From positions 457,577 through 521,576 of the forward strand of contig NZ_SOCE01000003.1 of NCBI RefSeq assembly GCF_004365175.1: DNA of 64,000 nt, in the 5' to 3' direction. The position numbers and the translations under genes were made by a program. The stretch is from Kribbella voronezhensis (GTDB lineage Bacteria > Actinomycetota > Actinomycetes > Propionibacteriales > Kribbellaceae). Within the stretch, counting starts at the first letter, position 1, and every line of letters starts with the position of its first letter. Under the pieces are notes generated by a model. The model was not told the DNA's origin. It searched no databases and was given only the letters and a program-made list of their open reading frames with translations. Below, piece by piece: positions 17,525 through 26,778 of the stretch.

Positions 17525-19054
17525 TCAAGCGGGGCGGTTGGTTCCGCAGCAGCCGCCGGCGGCGATCGCGGCGGCCGACGGGGGCTGCTTCACCGCGGCC
17601 TCGACGTCGGCGAGCATCTTCTGCTGGGCAGCGGGGGAGATGACGCGGCCGCGGGTGATGACCGAGTGGATCCGCCGGGTGTTGCGGATGTCCTGCAGTG
17701 GATCGGCGTCGAGTACGACGAGGTCGGCCAGCTTCCGCGGCTCGACCGTACCGGTGTTCATCCCGAGGAATCGCGCGGGCTCGATCGTCGCCGCGGCCAG
17801 CGCCTGCCTCGTCGATGCACCGGCGGCAACGAGCAACTCGAGTTCGTCGTGCAACGCGAAGCCGGGTACGGAGTACGGCGTACCGGTGTCTGTGCCGGCC
17901 AGGACCGGTACGTCGTGCTCGAACAACTCGCGGACGAAGCGTTGCCGGTACTCCCACATCTGTCGCTGGTGGGCGATCTCCTCGGCACCGCGGTTCGCCT
18001 TGTAGAGGGTGTCCATCACGTACTCGAAGGTCCCGATCGAGTCCTCACTGAGGTACTTCAGCGTCGCCGGATCCGGGCCGCTGAAGTCGGGCAGGTCGAG
18101 CGCGTGGTGCATCGTCAACGTGGGCGTCACCCGGGTCCGGTTGCGTCGGAGCGTGCCGAACACGTCGGCCGCTCGCGCCGGGCTGTAGGTGTTCGCGGCG
18201 ATCCACTCGATCGGGTGCATCTGGCGGAACCAGCCGTTGTAGTCCCCGGTCCGTACGGCGATCGCCTGCTGCATCCGGCGTACTTCGGCCTCGCGGGTCG
18301 ACACCGACAAGGCCAGCGAGTGGATGTGCTCGATACTGCGCTGCCCGGCGGCGCTGACCTGCTTGATCGACACTTGGTCCGGCGCATGCCCGTGCACAGT
18401 CAGGCCAACCCGGCGTGCCTCGTCGAGGATCGCCCGGTACGCCGTGGGGCTGAGCCGCGAGTACACCTTGACGAAGTCCGCGCCCTCGCCCTTCACCTGC
18501 CGTACTGCGGCCCGCGCGCCGGCCTCGTCGTTCACGACCAGCACGTGCAGCAGGTTCGGATCCCACAAGGTCGGGTCCCCGTCGATGATCTGGCTCGCCA
18601 CGACCATCCGCGGTCCCAGCAGGCTGCCCGCCTCGATCCGGTCACGCCAGTCGTACAGGACGGGGTCGGGGGCCGCCATCTCGCGGACCGTGGTGAGGCC
18701 GTTCGCCAGGTAGAGCGGCGGCGAGACGTGCTCGTCACCCAGCGAATGAACGTGCATATCGGCAAGCCCGGGGATGACGAACTTGCCGGAGAGCCTGAGT
18801 TCGGTGGCACCACGCGGTACCGGTAGGCGACCGACTCCAATGATCCGGTCGCCGCTGATCAACACGGTCTGATGCTTGTCCCGGCGACCGCCCGCGACGT
18901 CGATGACGGTGACGTCGGTCAAGGCGGTGATGCGGGTGCCACGCCGGCTACGCGAGATGGCGGCGGCGGGGGAGCCGACGGCGAAGGAACCACCGGCAAG
19001 CACTGCGGCCCCGGCGGCGGTACGGGCGAGAAACTGACGACGAGAACTGTTCAT
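17525..19054 (-). CDS. Tat-exported amidohydrolase
   Basis: The 509-residue protein has a twin-arginine signal (SSRRQFLART followed by an Ala-rich hydrophobic stretch). The metal-dependent amidohydrolase core has IPGLADMHVH near residue 98 (the HxH metal site), a KVYSRLS Lys near 196, VHGHAPD near 222 and SIEHIHSL near 240 (metal His residues), and AGTDTGTPYS near 388 (catalytic Asp). This pattern matches imidazolonepropionase/prolidase-type amidohydrolases acting on amides or cyclic peptides. The C-terminus ends in GGCCGTNRPA, outside the fold. The substrate is unknown; export makes an extracellular scavenging or detoxifying role plausible. Confidence 0.85.
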   Translation of the reverse strand: MNSSRRQFLARTAAGAAVLAGGSFAVGSPAAAISRSRRGTRITALTDVTVIDVAGGRRDKHQTVLISGDRIIGVGRLPVPRGATELRLSGKFVIPGLADMHVHSLGDEHVSPPLYLANGLTTVREMAAPDPVLYDWRDRIEAGSLLGPRMVVASQIIDGDPTLWDPNLLHVLVVNDEAGARAAVRQVKGEGADFVKVYSRLSPTAYRAILDEARRVGLTVHGHAPDQVSIKQVSAAGQRSIEHIHSLALSVSTREAEVRRMQQAIAVRTGDYNGWFRQMHPIEWIAANTYSPARAADVFGTLRRNRTRVTPTLTMHHALDLPDFSGPDPATLKYLSEDSIGTFEYVMDTLYKANRGAEEIAHQRQMWEYRQRFVRELFEHDVPVLAGTDTGTPYSVPGFALHDELELLVAAGASTRQALAAATIEPARFLGMNTGTVEPRKLADLVVLDADPLQDIRNTRRIHSVITRGRVISPAAQQKMLADVEAAVKQPPSAAAIAAGGCCGTNRPA

Positions 19055-19138
19055 GGGTTCCAGTGTTGTCGGGACGAGCGTGCGCGGCAGGGGTCGCAGA
19101 ACCCCGATCGGGGTGGTGCTAGACCCACCTGTTTCTCA

Positions 19139-19521
19139 CCCACGCCGCCGCCTACGGGCGCTCCTGCGTCGCGTCCTCCGGCGGCTGGCTCCCACCCGCC
19201 CGGGACGCGGGCTCCTACGCCGCCTGCTGAAACGGTTGCCTGGCTGAGGCCGCCGAACGAGTACCCGCAGGCTGAAGGCAAGAGAACCCGTGAGAGGCGA
19301 CGACGTGAAATGAGGCGACCTCGGCCTGCAACTCAACCAGCTCCGGCGTTGGCCCTCACGTCACGCCCCTGGAGCGGCCTGCCACCCGCTTTCGGACACG
19401 TATTCGACCACCCGAGCCAGGCACCCATCCAGCGGGCGACGGAGGAGCCCGCGTCCCGGGGCGGGTGGGAGCCAGCAGCCGAAGGACGCGACGCAGGAGC
19501 GCCCGCAGGCGGCGGCGTGGG
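19139..19521. repeat. intergenic element with ~78-bp inverted arms
   Basis: Positions 19139-19216 and 19443-19521 are near-perfect inverted copies, with three substitutions and one single-base indel by eye, enclosing 226 bp without a convincing gene. The arms contain the module GGGTGGGAGCC and GCGACGCAGGAGC that recurs at 24835-24885 and 32538-32694. The element fills most of the 538-bp gap between the amidohydrolase and the PQQ-like gene. The rest of that gap (19055-19138, 19522-19592) shows nothing recognisable apart from expected promoter space. No target-site duplication is visible. Confidence 0.75.
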
Positions 19522-19592
19522 CAAGACGCGCGCGCCTCTGCCGGCGTGCGTGGCTTGGGGCGCGACCCCGGTGTCCACCTATCCTCGGCCGG

Positions 19593-21128
19593 GTGAAGTT
19601 TCAACTGGTCCCTCGCGGGCGGGCCATCTTTCTGGGGATCCTGGCTTTGGTCGGCCTGGGGGCGGTGGGTTGGGCGATCGCCGTGCCGCGACCGGTCCTG
19701 TACGTCGTGGGCCTGCTGCTCTGCGCGCCGCTGGTCATCCTGGCGGTCGCCGAGCTCGTCCGGCGTCGGACTTCGCGAAGGCTGGTTCTCTGGTCTGCTG
19801 GGTTGCTGGTCGCGGTGGTTGTGCTGGTGGTTGCGATCGCCATTCCGCGGGCGGCGCTGGACGGTCAGAGCCGATCCGGCGTCAAGTGGTCCGCATCGCT
19901 TGACGATCGGCTGTCGCACACGGGTGGAATTTCGGTCTGGGCGATCGGGGACCGTATCTATCTGCTGGGCGCCGAGCAGCCGCTGCGGTCCTACGAGAAG
20001 TCGACGGGCCGGTTCGTCGCGAGCTATCCAGCGGCCCGGTACAAAACGACGGCGGTGGCTGCCGACGGCTCGGTAGTTGGCTGGTCGGCCTCCGCCGATA
20101 ACCAGGGCACCGTGACCTACTACTCCCGGGACGGTCAGGAGCTCTGGGCAAAGTCTTTCAAGGGTCGCGGGGCGATCGGCTCGCTCGACTACTTCACGCC
20201 CGTTGTGGCGGCGTCCGACGGGCTGGTCGTTCTCGCGGACTGCCAGTTCAGGGAGTTGAGCGAGGCCAAGCCCTGTACCTGGACCGGTGTCGACAAGACC
20301 GGCAAGACCGTCTGGACACAGCAGGACCACCGGGCGGCCGAGAACACTGCGGGGCGGACCGTCATCTTCCGCCGTACGGTCCCGGCGCTGCCGTCGGTGG
20401 TCGTGGGCCTGCGCCAGTTGGACGCGGATCGCAACGAGTACGTGATCCGGTCGGCCGTCGACGGCCGTGAGCTGAACCGGTACGCCGTCCAGCCGCTGAG
20501 CGCGCTCGGCCTGCAGGGTGATCTGACCGTGATCGCGGAGAAGGTCAATGGCAACTGCCAGGTGCTGGGCTTCCGCGACGGCAAGCAGGCAGTCGCGACC
20601 ACGGGAATGCCCTGTTTGCAGGGGATGCACACGACGTACCCCGGCAGCCTTCGGCTCACGCCCGACCGGGCCTATCTGCTGGAGGGTGGCAATGCGCGGA
20701 CGGTGTCGCTGAAGGACGGCAGTTGGCGGTCGATCGGCGGCCTGACCATCTCCACCGGTGACGAGCCTGCGGTGGCCGGGTCGGACGAGATCGTCTACCG
20801 CAGCGGCGGCACACTGACGGCAGTCGACGCGGGCAGCGGTGACAAGCTGTGGAAGAAGGACGTGCCCGGGAAGATCGTCGACATGTACGTCGACAACGGC
20901 GGCCTGCTGGTGTTCAGCAGGCCGAACGTGCACAACCCGTTCCTGTCCCACGCGGACCAGGACGAGAACGCCCTCCAGGTGACGTCGTGGGTCTCGCGGA
21001 CCGGCAAGCAGACCGCGTCGCTGCTCGTCCGGAACGGCGACGCGACCCGCGGCGCCTCGATCGGCCCGGGCCAGAGCTTCCTGGTCGCCTACGACGTCCC
21101 GGGCGTCCGACTGGTCGGTGCCGACTGA
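19593..21128 (+). CDS. membrane-anchored PQQ-like beta-propeller protein
   Basis: The 511-residue protein has three hydrophobic segments in the first 95 residues (about 11-31, 34-54 and 65-86), then a large outside domain. This domain has repeated blades resembling PQQ-enzyme repeats (GRFVASYPAARY, GQELWAKSFKGRG, GKTVWTQQDH, GDKLWKKDVPGKIV). Such domains usually act as scaffolds or sensors; there is no sign of a PQQ dehydrogenase active site. It starts with GTG (KFQLVPRG). It lies 32 bp upstream of miaB on the same strand and is probably a species-level accessory gene. Confidence 0.7.
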   Translation: MKFQLVPRGRAIFLGILALVGLGAVGWAIAVPRPVLYVVGLLLCAPLVILAVAELVRRRTSRRLVLWSAGLLVAVVVLVVAIAIPRAALDGQSRSGVKWSASLDDRLSHTGGISVWAIGDRIYLLGAEQPLRSYEKSTGRFVASYPAARYKTTAVAADGSVVGWSASADNQGTVTYYSRDGQELWAKSFKGRGAIGSLDYFTPVVAASDGLVVLADCQFRELSEAKPCTWTGVDKTGKTVWTQQDHRAAENTAGRTVIFRRTVPALPSVVVGLRQLDADRNEYVIRSAVDGRELNRYAVQPLSALGLQGDLTVIAEKVNGNCQVLGFRDGKQAVATTGMPCLQGMHTTYPGSLRLTPDRAYLLEGGNARTVSLKDGSWRSIGGLTISTGDEPAVAGSDEIVYRSGGTLTAVDAGSGDKLWKKDVPGKIVDMYVDNGGLLVFSRPNVHNPFLSHADQDENALQVTSWVSRTGKQTASLLVRNGDATRGASIGPGQSFLVAYDVPGVRLVGAD

Positions 21129-21160
21129 GACCGCCGTACGACGTAGGCTTGGTGGCTGTT

Positions 21161-22651
21161 ATGCGTACATATGAGGTCCGCACCTACGGGTGTCAGATGA
21201 ACGTCCACGACTCCGAGCGCCTGCGCGGGCTGCTGGAGGACGCGGGTTATGTCCGTGCGCCCGAGGGTGACCAGGCCGATGTGGTCGTGTTCAACACCTG
21301 CGCGGTCCGTGAGAACGCCGACAACAAGCTGTACGGCAACCTCGGTCATCTCGCGCCGGTGAAGGCGAAGAAGCCGGGGATGCAGATCGCCGTCGGCGGC
21401 TGCCTGGCGCAGAAGGACAAGGCGACCATCACCAAGAAGGCGCCATGGGTGGACGTCGTGTTCGGCACCCACAACATCGGCTCGCTGCCGGTGTTGCTGG
21501 AGCGGGCCCGGATCGCCGAGGAGTCCCAGGTCGAGATCCTGGAGTCGCTCGACGTGTTCCCGTCGACGCTGCCGACCCGCCGCGAGTCGCCGTACTCCGC
21601 CTGGGTCTCGGTCAGCGTCGGCTGCAACAACACCTGCACGTTCTGCATCGTCCCGGCCCTCCGCGGCCGCGAGAAGGACCGCCGGCCGGGCGACGTGCTC
21701 GCCGAGGTCGAGGCACTCGTTGCCGAGGGCGTGCTCGAGGTGACCCTACTCGGTCAGAACGTCAACTCGTACGGCGTGGAGTTCGGCGACCGCTACGCCT
21801 TCTCGAAGTTGCTCCGCGCCTGCGGCGGCATCGAGGGGCTCGAGCGGGTCCGGTTCACCTCGCCGCATCCGCGCGACTTCACCGCGGACGTGATCGAGGC
21901 GATGGCCGAGACGCCGAACGTGATGCCGTCGCTGCACATGCCGCTGCAGTCCGGCTCGGACCAGATCCTCAAGGCGATGCGCCGCTCGTACCGGCGCGAC
22001 CGCTATCTCAAGATCATCGAGGACGTGCGCGCCGCGATGCCCGAGGCGGCGATCACGACCGACATCATCGTCGGCTTCCCCGGGGAGACCGAGGAGGACT
22101 TCCAGGGCACGCTCGACGTGGTCCGCCAGGCGCGGTTCGCCGGCGCGTTCACGTTCCAGTACTCCAAGCGGCCCGGCACTCCGGCGGAGTCGATGGAGGA
22201 CCAGGTGCCGCGGGACGTAGTACAGGACCGCTACGAGCGGCTCGTCGCGTTGCAGGAAGAGATGGCCTGGGCCGAGAACAAGTCGATCGTCGGCCGGTCG
22301 CTCGAGGTGCTCGTTGCCGAGGGGGAGGGGCGGAAGGACGCCGCGACCCACCGGCTGTCCGGGCGGGCGCAGGACAACCGGCTCGTCCACTTCGCGCTGC
22401 CCGAGGGCGTCGAGAAGCCGCGCCCCGGTGACATGGCGACCGTCGAGGTCACGTACGCCGCTCCGCATCACCTGGTGGCCGACGTGTTCGGCTCCGTACG
22501 GCGTACTCGCGCGGGCGACGCCTGGGAGCGCCTGCAGGACGCGCCGGCCACTTCGCCCTCTGCTTCGCCCGGCGTGATGCTCGGGATGCCGCAGATCGGC
22601 GTGAAGCCCGCGCCACTCGAACCCGCAACCGGCGGCTGCCAAGTTGGCTGA
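21161..22651 (+). CDS. miaB: tRNA-2-methylthio-N6-dimethylallyladenosine synthase MiaB
   Basis: This radical-SAM methylthiotransferase adds the 2-methylthio group to N6-isopentenyl-A37 of tRNAs. The N-terminal UPF0004 domain supplies C11 (TYGCQMN), C47 (FNTCAVRE) and C81 (GGCLAQ) for the auxiliary cluster. The radical-SAM motif CNNTCTFC gives C155, C159 and C162. GLLGQNVNSYG-type and HMPLQSGSD stretches follow, and a C-terminal TRAM domain (about residues 375-445) binds RNA. Length (496) is normal. The ATG at 21161 fits the family N-terminus; a GTG at 21152 is a close alternative. It cooperates with MiaA at 28450-29439. Confidence 0.97.
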   Translation: MRTYEVRTYGCQMNVHDSERLRGLLEDAGYVRAPEGDQADVVVFNTCAVRENADNKLYGNLGHLAPVKAKKPGMQIAVGGCLAQKDKATITKKAPWVDVVFGTHNIGSLPVLLERARIAEESQVEILESLDVFPSTLPTRRESPYSAWVSVSVGCNNTCTFCIVPALRGREKDRRPGDVLAEVEALVAEGVLEVTLLGQNVNSYGVEFGDRYAFSKLLRACGGIEGLERVRFTSPHPRDFTADVIEAMAETPNVMPSLHMPLQSGSDQILKAMRRSYRRDRYLKIIEDVRAAMPEAAITTDIIVGFPGETEEDFQGTLDVVRQARFAGAFTFQYSKRPGTPAESMEDQVPRDVVQDRYERLVALQEEMAWAENKSIVGRSLEVLVAEGEGRKDAATHRLSGRAQDNRLVHFALPEGVEKPRPGDMATVEVTYAAPHHLVADVFGSVRRTRAGDAWERLQDAPATSPSASPGVMLGMPQIGVKPAPLEPATGGCQVG

Positions 22652-23318
22652 TGTGATCCCAGCCGACGCGGAGCCGTTCGCCTCGGGGCGGGATGCGGAT
22701 GTCTACTCCATCGACGACTCCTGGGTACTACGGCGTTACCGCAACGGCCATTTGGTGCGCGACGAGGCCGACTTCATGCGCTGGGTCGCGAAGTACGACT
22801 ACCCGGTCCCGGCCGTCCGCCAGGTCGACGGTGCCGACATGGTCATCCAACGGCTCACCGGCCCGACCCTCGCCGACGCAGCCCTGGCAGGCGACATCAC
22901 CGCGATCGAACTGGGCCGCCTCCACGCCGACCTGCACCGCCGCCTCCACGCCATCCCACCCCCGAGCGGAACCCGCGGCCTGGTCGTCATGCACGGCGAT
23001 CTTCACCCCTACAACGTGATCCAGACCCCCGACGGCCCGGTAGTCATCGACTGGCGCAACGCAGAAGAGGGCCCGCCCGAATTCGACATCGCCATGACAG
23101 CGATCATCTTCGCCCAGGTAGCCCTCGACCCCGCCTGGGCAACCCTCTCCCCACTCCTCCGCGAGTCCCTGGCCACCTACCTCGCACACTCGATCGACCC
23201 CACCCCCGGCCTCGACGCCGCCCTGGCTTCCCGCTCCCGCAACATCACCCTGACTCCAGAAGAACTGGCCCTCCTCCCAGCCCAGGCAGAACTCATCCGC
23301 TCCCTTCTTCCGCAGTAA
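22644..23318 (+). CDS. aminoglycoside phosphotransferase-like kinase
   Basis: The 224-residue protein is a short APH-type kinase. It has an N-terminal ASGRDADVYSIDD glycine loop, the catalytic MHGDLHPYNVI with the canonical HGDLHPxN motif near residue 112, and VIDWRNAEEGPPEFD with the metal-binding Asp. The TTG at 22644 overlaps the miaB end by 8 bp; a GTG at 22653 would start just after it, and no convincing ribosome-binding site decides between them. It probably depends on the miaB transcript. The substrate is unknown, and similar proteins are common in actinobacteria without a known role. Confidence 0.8.
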   Translation: MADVIPADAEPFASGRDADVYSIDDSWVLRRYRNGHLVRDEADFMRWVAKYDYPVPAVRQVDGADMVIQRLTGPTLADAALAGDITAIELGRLHADLHRRLHAIPPPSGTRGLVVMHGDLHPYNVIQTPDGPVVIDWRNAEEGPPEFDIAMTAIIFAQVALDPAWATLSPLLRESLATYLAHSIDPTPGLDAALASRSRNITLTPEELALLPAQAELIRSLLPQ

Positions 23319-23320
23319 AC

Positions 23321-23344
23321 CCCTCACACCGCTCCTTGTGAGGG
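23321..23344 (+). terminator. hairpin after the kinase gene
   Basis: CCCTCACA and TGTGAGGG form an 8-bp stem with an 8-base loop directly after the kinase stop. There is no T-run, so it is a moderate-strength candidate for termination of the miaB transcript. Confidence 0.55.
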
Positions 23345-23387
23345 CCGGGTTCTGCTATTGCCTGCAGGCTCGCGTCTGACGGCATGA

Positions 23388-24593
23388 CTACTCGAGACAG
23401 CTCTCAAGTAGCTGTCCCAAGGTGTCGGCCTCAACATCCCAGCGGACAAGATGCACAGCGCCCGACCGACCACGCCGGATGTGCTCCAGTTGCCGCTCGG
23501 ACAGTCCTACTCCGGCAACGATCAGAATGATCGGCGCCTCAGTGGGAAGATTCTCGATCAACCTCGTGACTCGTTCGCGTTCATTTGCGGCCCGAGGCGT
23601 CAAGCGTGATCGAATCTCAAGAGCGACTTCCTTCTCGCCGGCCGAGACGATGGCGTCGACAATCGCGCCGCCGAAAAGGGCGTTCTCCCGCACGATCGCA
23701 TCTGTCGGCGCAACCTCCGTGAGTACGTCCAGGACATGATCCTCGAATCGCTGGGCGACCGAGCCGCGCCGCTGGGCCAAGGATTGGAGGATCGGTGGAC
23801 CGGATTGTTCTGCCGCCCGGCTGACCCGTTCCGGCACTCGGTCGCCATGAGCAGCGCGGTCGCCCGCTTGCAGAAGTTGCGAGATCGGCCCTCTTAGGTC
23901 GGCGGGCACAATTCCGCGATTGATGAGGACGTCCAGCATGGCCATGGCGGACCGCTCCCCGGGTGGAGGTGGTGGGGCCGCCAGCGATCTGATGACACGT
24001 TCGAGTTCGAGCCGCAGTTGCACCAGTCCTGTCGGGCCGATGGCGGTCTCGACGGTGATGTCCTCGTGGGGTTCCCGGTTTTCGGTTCGAGCAGGAGGCC
24101 CTTCGCCTGTCGCGGTAGATTCGGAGGGGATTACGCGGGCCGGCTGTTCAGCGAGACTCTGAAGTGCAGTTCCGAAGGGTTTGGTATCGTCCGGAATCTC
24201 GCCGATTTCAACCAAGCTGCCGAGCTTTATGGCGTAGCGGCCGAGTAGCGTGCGTTGGATCAAAGCGGCAGCTACAAAGGCGGTGCCGAGCAGGAGAATG
24301 ATCTTGGTGAACAGTATTGCCACCGGGGTGGCTAGACGCCCTATTGCCGATGGTTCTGCGCCCGGTTTCGTCGTCTTTTGCGTTGTTGTAGACGACGAAG
24401 TCTTTCCAGCTTCGCCTACTTTGGACTCGCTGGTCTCCACCGTCGTGACCTCAGTGGCCTCGTGGGGCGGCACATCTTCCCGGATGAGGACAAATGCACC
24501 GCCGAGCAAGGTAAGCGTCAACACCGCGAAGGCGATCCAGTTGGCGATCTTTGGGCGCGCGACCGCATCTTGATGGCTCGGCACGGCTGACAA
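23388..24593 (-). CDS. two-span membrane protein with a possible nuclease-like C-terminal domain
   Basis: The 401-residue product has two hydrophobic spans (about residues 18-40 and 88-112) separated by a Ser/Thr/Lys-rich external loop. A long cytoplasmic part follows. Around residues 225-260 is a DUF4145-like stretch (DVLINRGIVPADLRGPISQLL then GDRAAHGD). The C-terminal ~110 residues contain FEDHVLDVLTEV, then VDAIVSAGEKEVALEIRSR and APIILIVAG. Its acidic-strand-E-x-R order resembles the PD-(D/E)xK restriction-like fold, with Arg in place of the usual Lys. Both domain calls are tentative. Its codon use seems less extremely GC-rich than its neighbours. It is flanked by a copy of the repeat family at 24835. 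Confidence 0.55.
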   Translation of the reverse strand: MSAVPSHQDAVARPKIANWIAFAVLTLTLLGGAFVLIREDVPPHEATEVTTVETSESKVGEAGKTSSSTTTQKTTKPGAEPSAIGRLATPVAILFTKIILLLGTAFVAAALIQRTLLGRYAIKLGSLVEIGEIPDDTKPFGTALQSLAEQPARVIPSESTATGEGPPARTENREPHEDITVETAIGPTGLVQLRLELERVIRSLAAPPPPPGERSAMAMLDVLINRGIVPADLRGPISQLLQAGDRAAHGDRVPERVSRAAEQSGPPILQSLAQRRGSVAQRFEDHVLDVLTEVAPTDAIVRENALFGGAIVDAIVSAGEKEVALEIRSRLTPRAANERERVTRLIENLPTEAPIILIVAGVGLSERQLEHIRRGRSGAVHLVRWDVEADTLGQLLESCLE

Positions 24594-24834
24594 GGTAGCG
24601 CCCTGAGAGCGTCGCCGCTAGAGGATCCGCACCTTGGGCAGGTGACTTCTTGCTAGCAGCCTCGTGTCGCCACGTGAGTATTCTGCTCGAATCGACAATG
24701 GTGAGGCGGCACGTTCTCACCTATTCGAGCGGTCCTTTCGTTTGGGGACGGTGTATCGAGCTCAATGAGAAACGCAACGCGGCACATTCAGTCACAGGCG
24801 GGCTCGCCTCAGCCACCGCGGGTTTGTCTGAGCA
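24594..24834. other. intergenic stretch without a recognised feature
   Basis: This is the first part of a 301-bp gap between two same-strand genes. It contains no frame with gene-like composition. Promoter sequences for the membrane-protein gene at 23388 are expected here, but no convincing -35/-10 pair was found. Confidence 0.4.
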
Positions 24835-24885
24835 GCGACGGAGGAGCTGCGAACTACGGGCGGGCGGGAGCCGCGACGGAGGAGC
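24835..24885 (+). repeat. copy of the dispersed GGGAGCCGCGACGnAGGAGC repeat
   Basis: Two modules are visible: GCGACGGAGGAGC at 24835-24847 and GGGCGGGAGCCGCGACGGAG continuing to GAGC at 24862-24885. They lie immediately after the stop of the phosphoesterase gene. The same module occurs in the inverted-arm element at 19139-19521 and four times at 32538-32694. Confidence 0.6.
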
Positions 24886-24894
24886 GGCGTGGGA

Positions 24895-26778
24895 TCAGGC
24901 GTTGAGGAACTGGCTTGGTTTGAGGGCGTGGTCAACTATGCGGACGTCGCCGATGGTGCCGGCGAAGGTTTGGTCGATGGTGTTGGCGTAGTGGCCGGCG
25001 CCCAGGAGCCAGGGGGCGCCGGTGGTGCTGAGGCCGTTGGACGGGGTTGCCGGGTTGCGGAGGAGTTCTGAGGAGTCGACGTACAGGGTGCTGTGTTTGC
25101 CGTCGTTGACGACCGCGAGGTGGAACCAGCGGCCGGCGAGTTGCTCGTGGCCCCAGTTCGTGAAGGTGTCGTTCTGGTCGAGCGGGTAGACCGCCCACTG
25201 GGCCTGGCGACCGCCGGAGAAGCCGAGCTTCGCGACCGGCTCGGACGGGTCGCTGCCGGTCTTGCCGACGTCGGCGCCGGTGCCGAGTCGGCTGAGCAGG
25301 CCCTCCCACGCGTGGTCGGCGCCGTCATCGGCCAGCTTGACGAAGGCTTCGATCGTGTAGCCGCTGCGGAAGGTCTGGCGGTTGAGTGGCGCGTTGTCCG
25401 CGGTACGGAGGTAGCCGCCGCGAGCGGGGTCCTTGCCGCCGGCAAATATCCAGCTGGCGTGCGCCGGCTGGTCCGGGTGGTGGTCGGTCGACGTCTTGAG
25501 GCTGTCGGCCGGGCTGCCCGGCAGCAGGACCGGGGTGAGGTCGTTGCCGCGTCCTGACCGGTCGATCACCTTGCTGCCAACAGCTCCATCGAGTCGCCAA
25601 TAGGCGAGCGTGCCGGGGATGACCAGTTCGCGCGCCGGGCGTTCCGGACGGACCGGCTGCGGGTCGAACCCGGCGAAACGGGCGGTGAAGTCGAGAGGCA
25701 CTGAGAAGCGGTTGGTCTCGTCGGTGAGTTCGAGCTCACCCTCGGCCAGCAGGCTGCGCCGGGCCGGCTGCTGCTCCAGGATCCACGGCGAGATGGTCTC
25801 GACGTCGATCGTGTTGCGCGCCAGGTCGAAGTGGTAGAGGCGGATCATCGCCGAGCCGCCGTAGTACCGGTCCTGGTAGTTGGTGATGTGCAGGTGCACG
25901 TCGTGGCCGGCCTTGTTCTGCCGGATCACGCGGCCGGACGGCCAGAAGTGACCATTCAGGGTGAGGAAGATCTGGTCGTTGCCGTCGACAAGTTGTTCCC
26001 AGACGCGGTTGCCGTGGTCGGAGAACTTCGCCACCGGGTCCCCGGCATCGGCGTAGACGAGCTCGTGGATGGTCAAGATGACCGGCATCCGAGGGTGGTC
26101 GGCGATCACCTTGCGCGCCCACGCGAAGCCGGCGTCCGACGGTCGCCAGTCCATTGCCAGCAGCAACCATTGCCGGCCGGCCGCGCGGAACACGTGGTAC
26201 GAGTTGTACCCGTCCGGCGTCGACCCGCCGTACGTGCTCGATCTGCGGAACCGGCGCGGCCCGAAGGTCTGCAGGTACGGCGTATCGCCGCGCTGGTCGT
26301 CGGTGCTGCCGTCGATGTCGTGATTGCCCGCGAGCACGGAGTACGGCATCCGGGCACGGTCGAGTACGTCGAACACAGGGGCCGCTTGGGCGAACTCCAT
26401 CGTGAGCGCGTTCTCCACCACGTCGCCGAGATGCGCGGTGAAGACGATGTTGTCCGCGGCCCGCTGCTCGATCAGATACTCGAAGCTCGCGGTCAACGGC
26501 GCGGGATCGCCCCGGTCGGTGTCGAACAAGTACTGCGTGTCCGGCACGACGGCGAGCGTGAATCGCGGGCTGTCCGGATCCCCCGTACGCCGCGCAGCCG
26601 CGCCGGTGGTGACCGCCGCCGAGGCGGTGTCGCCCATCGTCGAGGCGGTGTCAGTCGTCGTACCGGCGAAGGCAGGTGAAAGAGCGCCCGGCAGAGCCCC
26701 GACTCCGAGCGCGCCGACGCCGGTAGCACCGGCCTGAAGCAGCCGCCGCCGGCTCGTACCGTCGTTGTGGATGGTCAT
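24895..26778 (-). CDS. Tat-exported metallophosphoesterase with C-terminal LamG-like domain
   Basis: The 627-residue protein begins with a twin-arginine signal (TSRRRLLQAG). A calcineurin-like phosphoesterase domain follows: VVPDTQYLFD, HLGDVVENA, AGNHDIDG, ILTIHELVY and LNGHFWPSG supply the metal ligands in family order (roughly residues 75-280). From about residue 395 a concanavalin-like LamG domain begins (LAYWRLDGAVGSKVIDRSG, RSGYTIEAFVKL, WFHLAVVNDGKHSTLYVD, GTIGDVRIVDHAL), which usually binds glycans or other polymers. An extracellular phosphomonoesterase or phosphodiesterase tethered to a polymer is likely; the natural substrate is unknown. Confidence 0.9.
   Translation of the reverse strand: MTIHNDGTSRRRLLQAGATGVGALGVGALPGALSPAFAGTTTDTASTMGDTASAAVTTGAAARRTGDPDSPRFTLAVVPDTQYLFDTDRGDPAPLTASFEYLIEQRAADNIVFTAHLGDVVENALTMEFAQAAPVFDVLDRARMPYSVLAGNHDIDGSTDDQRGDTPYLQTFGPRRFRRSSTYGGSTPDGYNSYHVFRAAGRQWLLLAMDWRPSDAGFAWARKVIADHPRMPVILTIHELVYADAGDPVAKFSDHGNRVWEQLVDGNDQIFLTLNGHFWPSGRVIRQNKAGHDVHLHITNYQDRYYGGSAMIRLYHFDLARNTIDVETISPWILEQQPARRSLLAEGELELTDETNRFSVPLDFTARFAGFDPQPVRPERPARELVIPGTLAYWRLDGAVGSKVIDRSGRGNDLTPVLLPGSPADSLKTSTDHHPDQPAHASWIFAGGKDPARGGYLRTADNAPLNRQTFRSGYTIEAFVKLADDGADHAWEGLLSRLGTGADVGKTGSDPSEPVAKLGFSGGRQAQWAVYPLDQNDTFTNWGHEQLAGRWFHLAVVNDGKHSTLYVDSSELLRNPATPSNGLSTTGAPWLLGAGHYANTIDQTFAGTIGDVRIVDHALKPSQFLNA

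Noticed and set aside
15351..17957. Very long open frame on the minus strand opposite the propeller protein
   Set aside because: Its translation is Arg/Asp/Val-rich without domain pattern, a usual mirror effect in high-GC genes; the plus-strand protein has clear repeats and a signal.
20849..21160. Upstream extension of the MiaB frame
   Set aside because: It overlaps the PQQ-like gene in another frame and does not resemble MiaB; the conserved protein starts at 21161.
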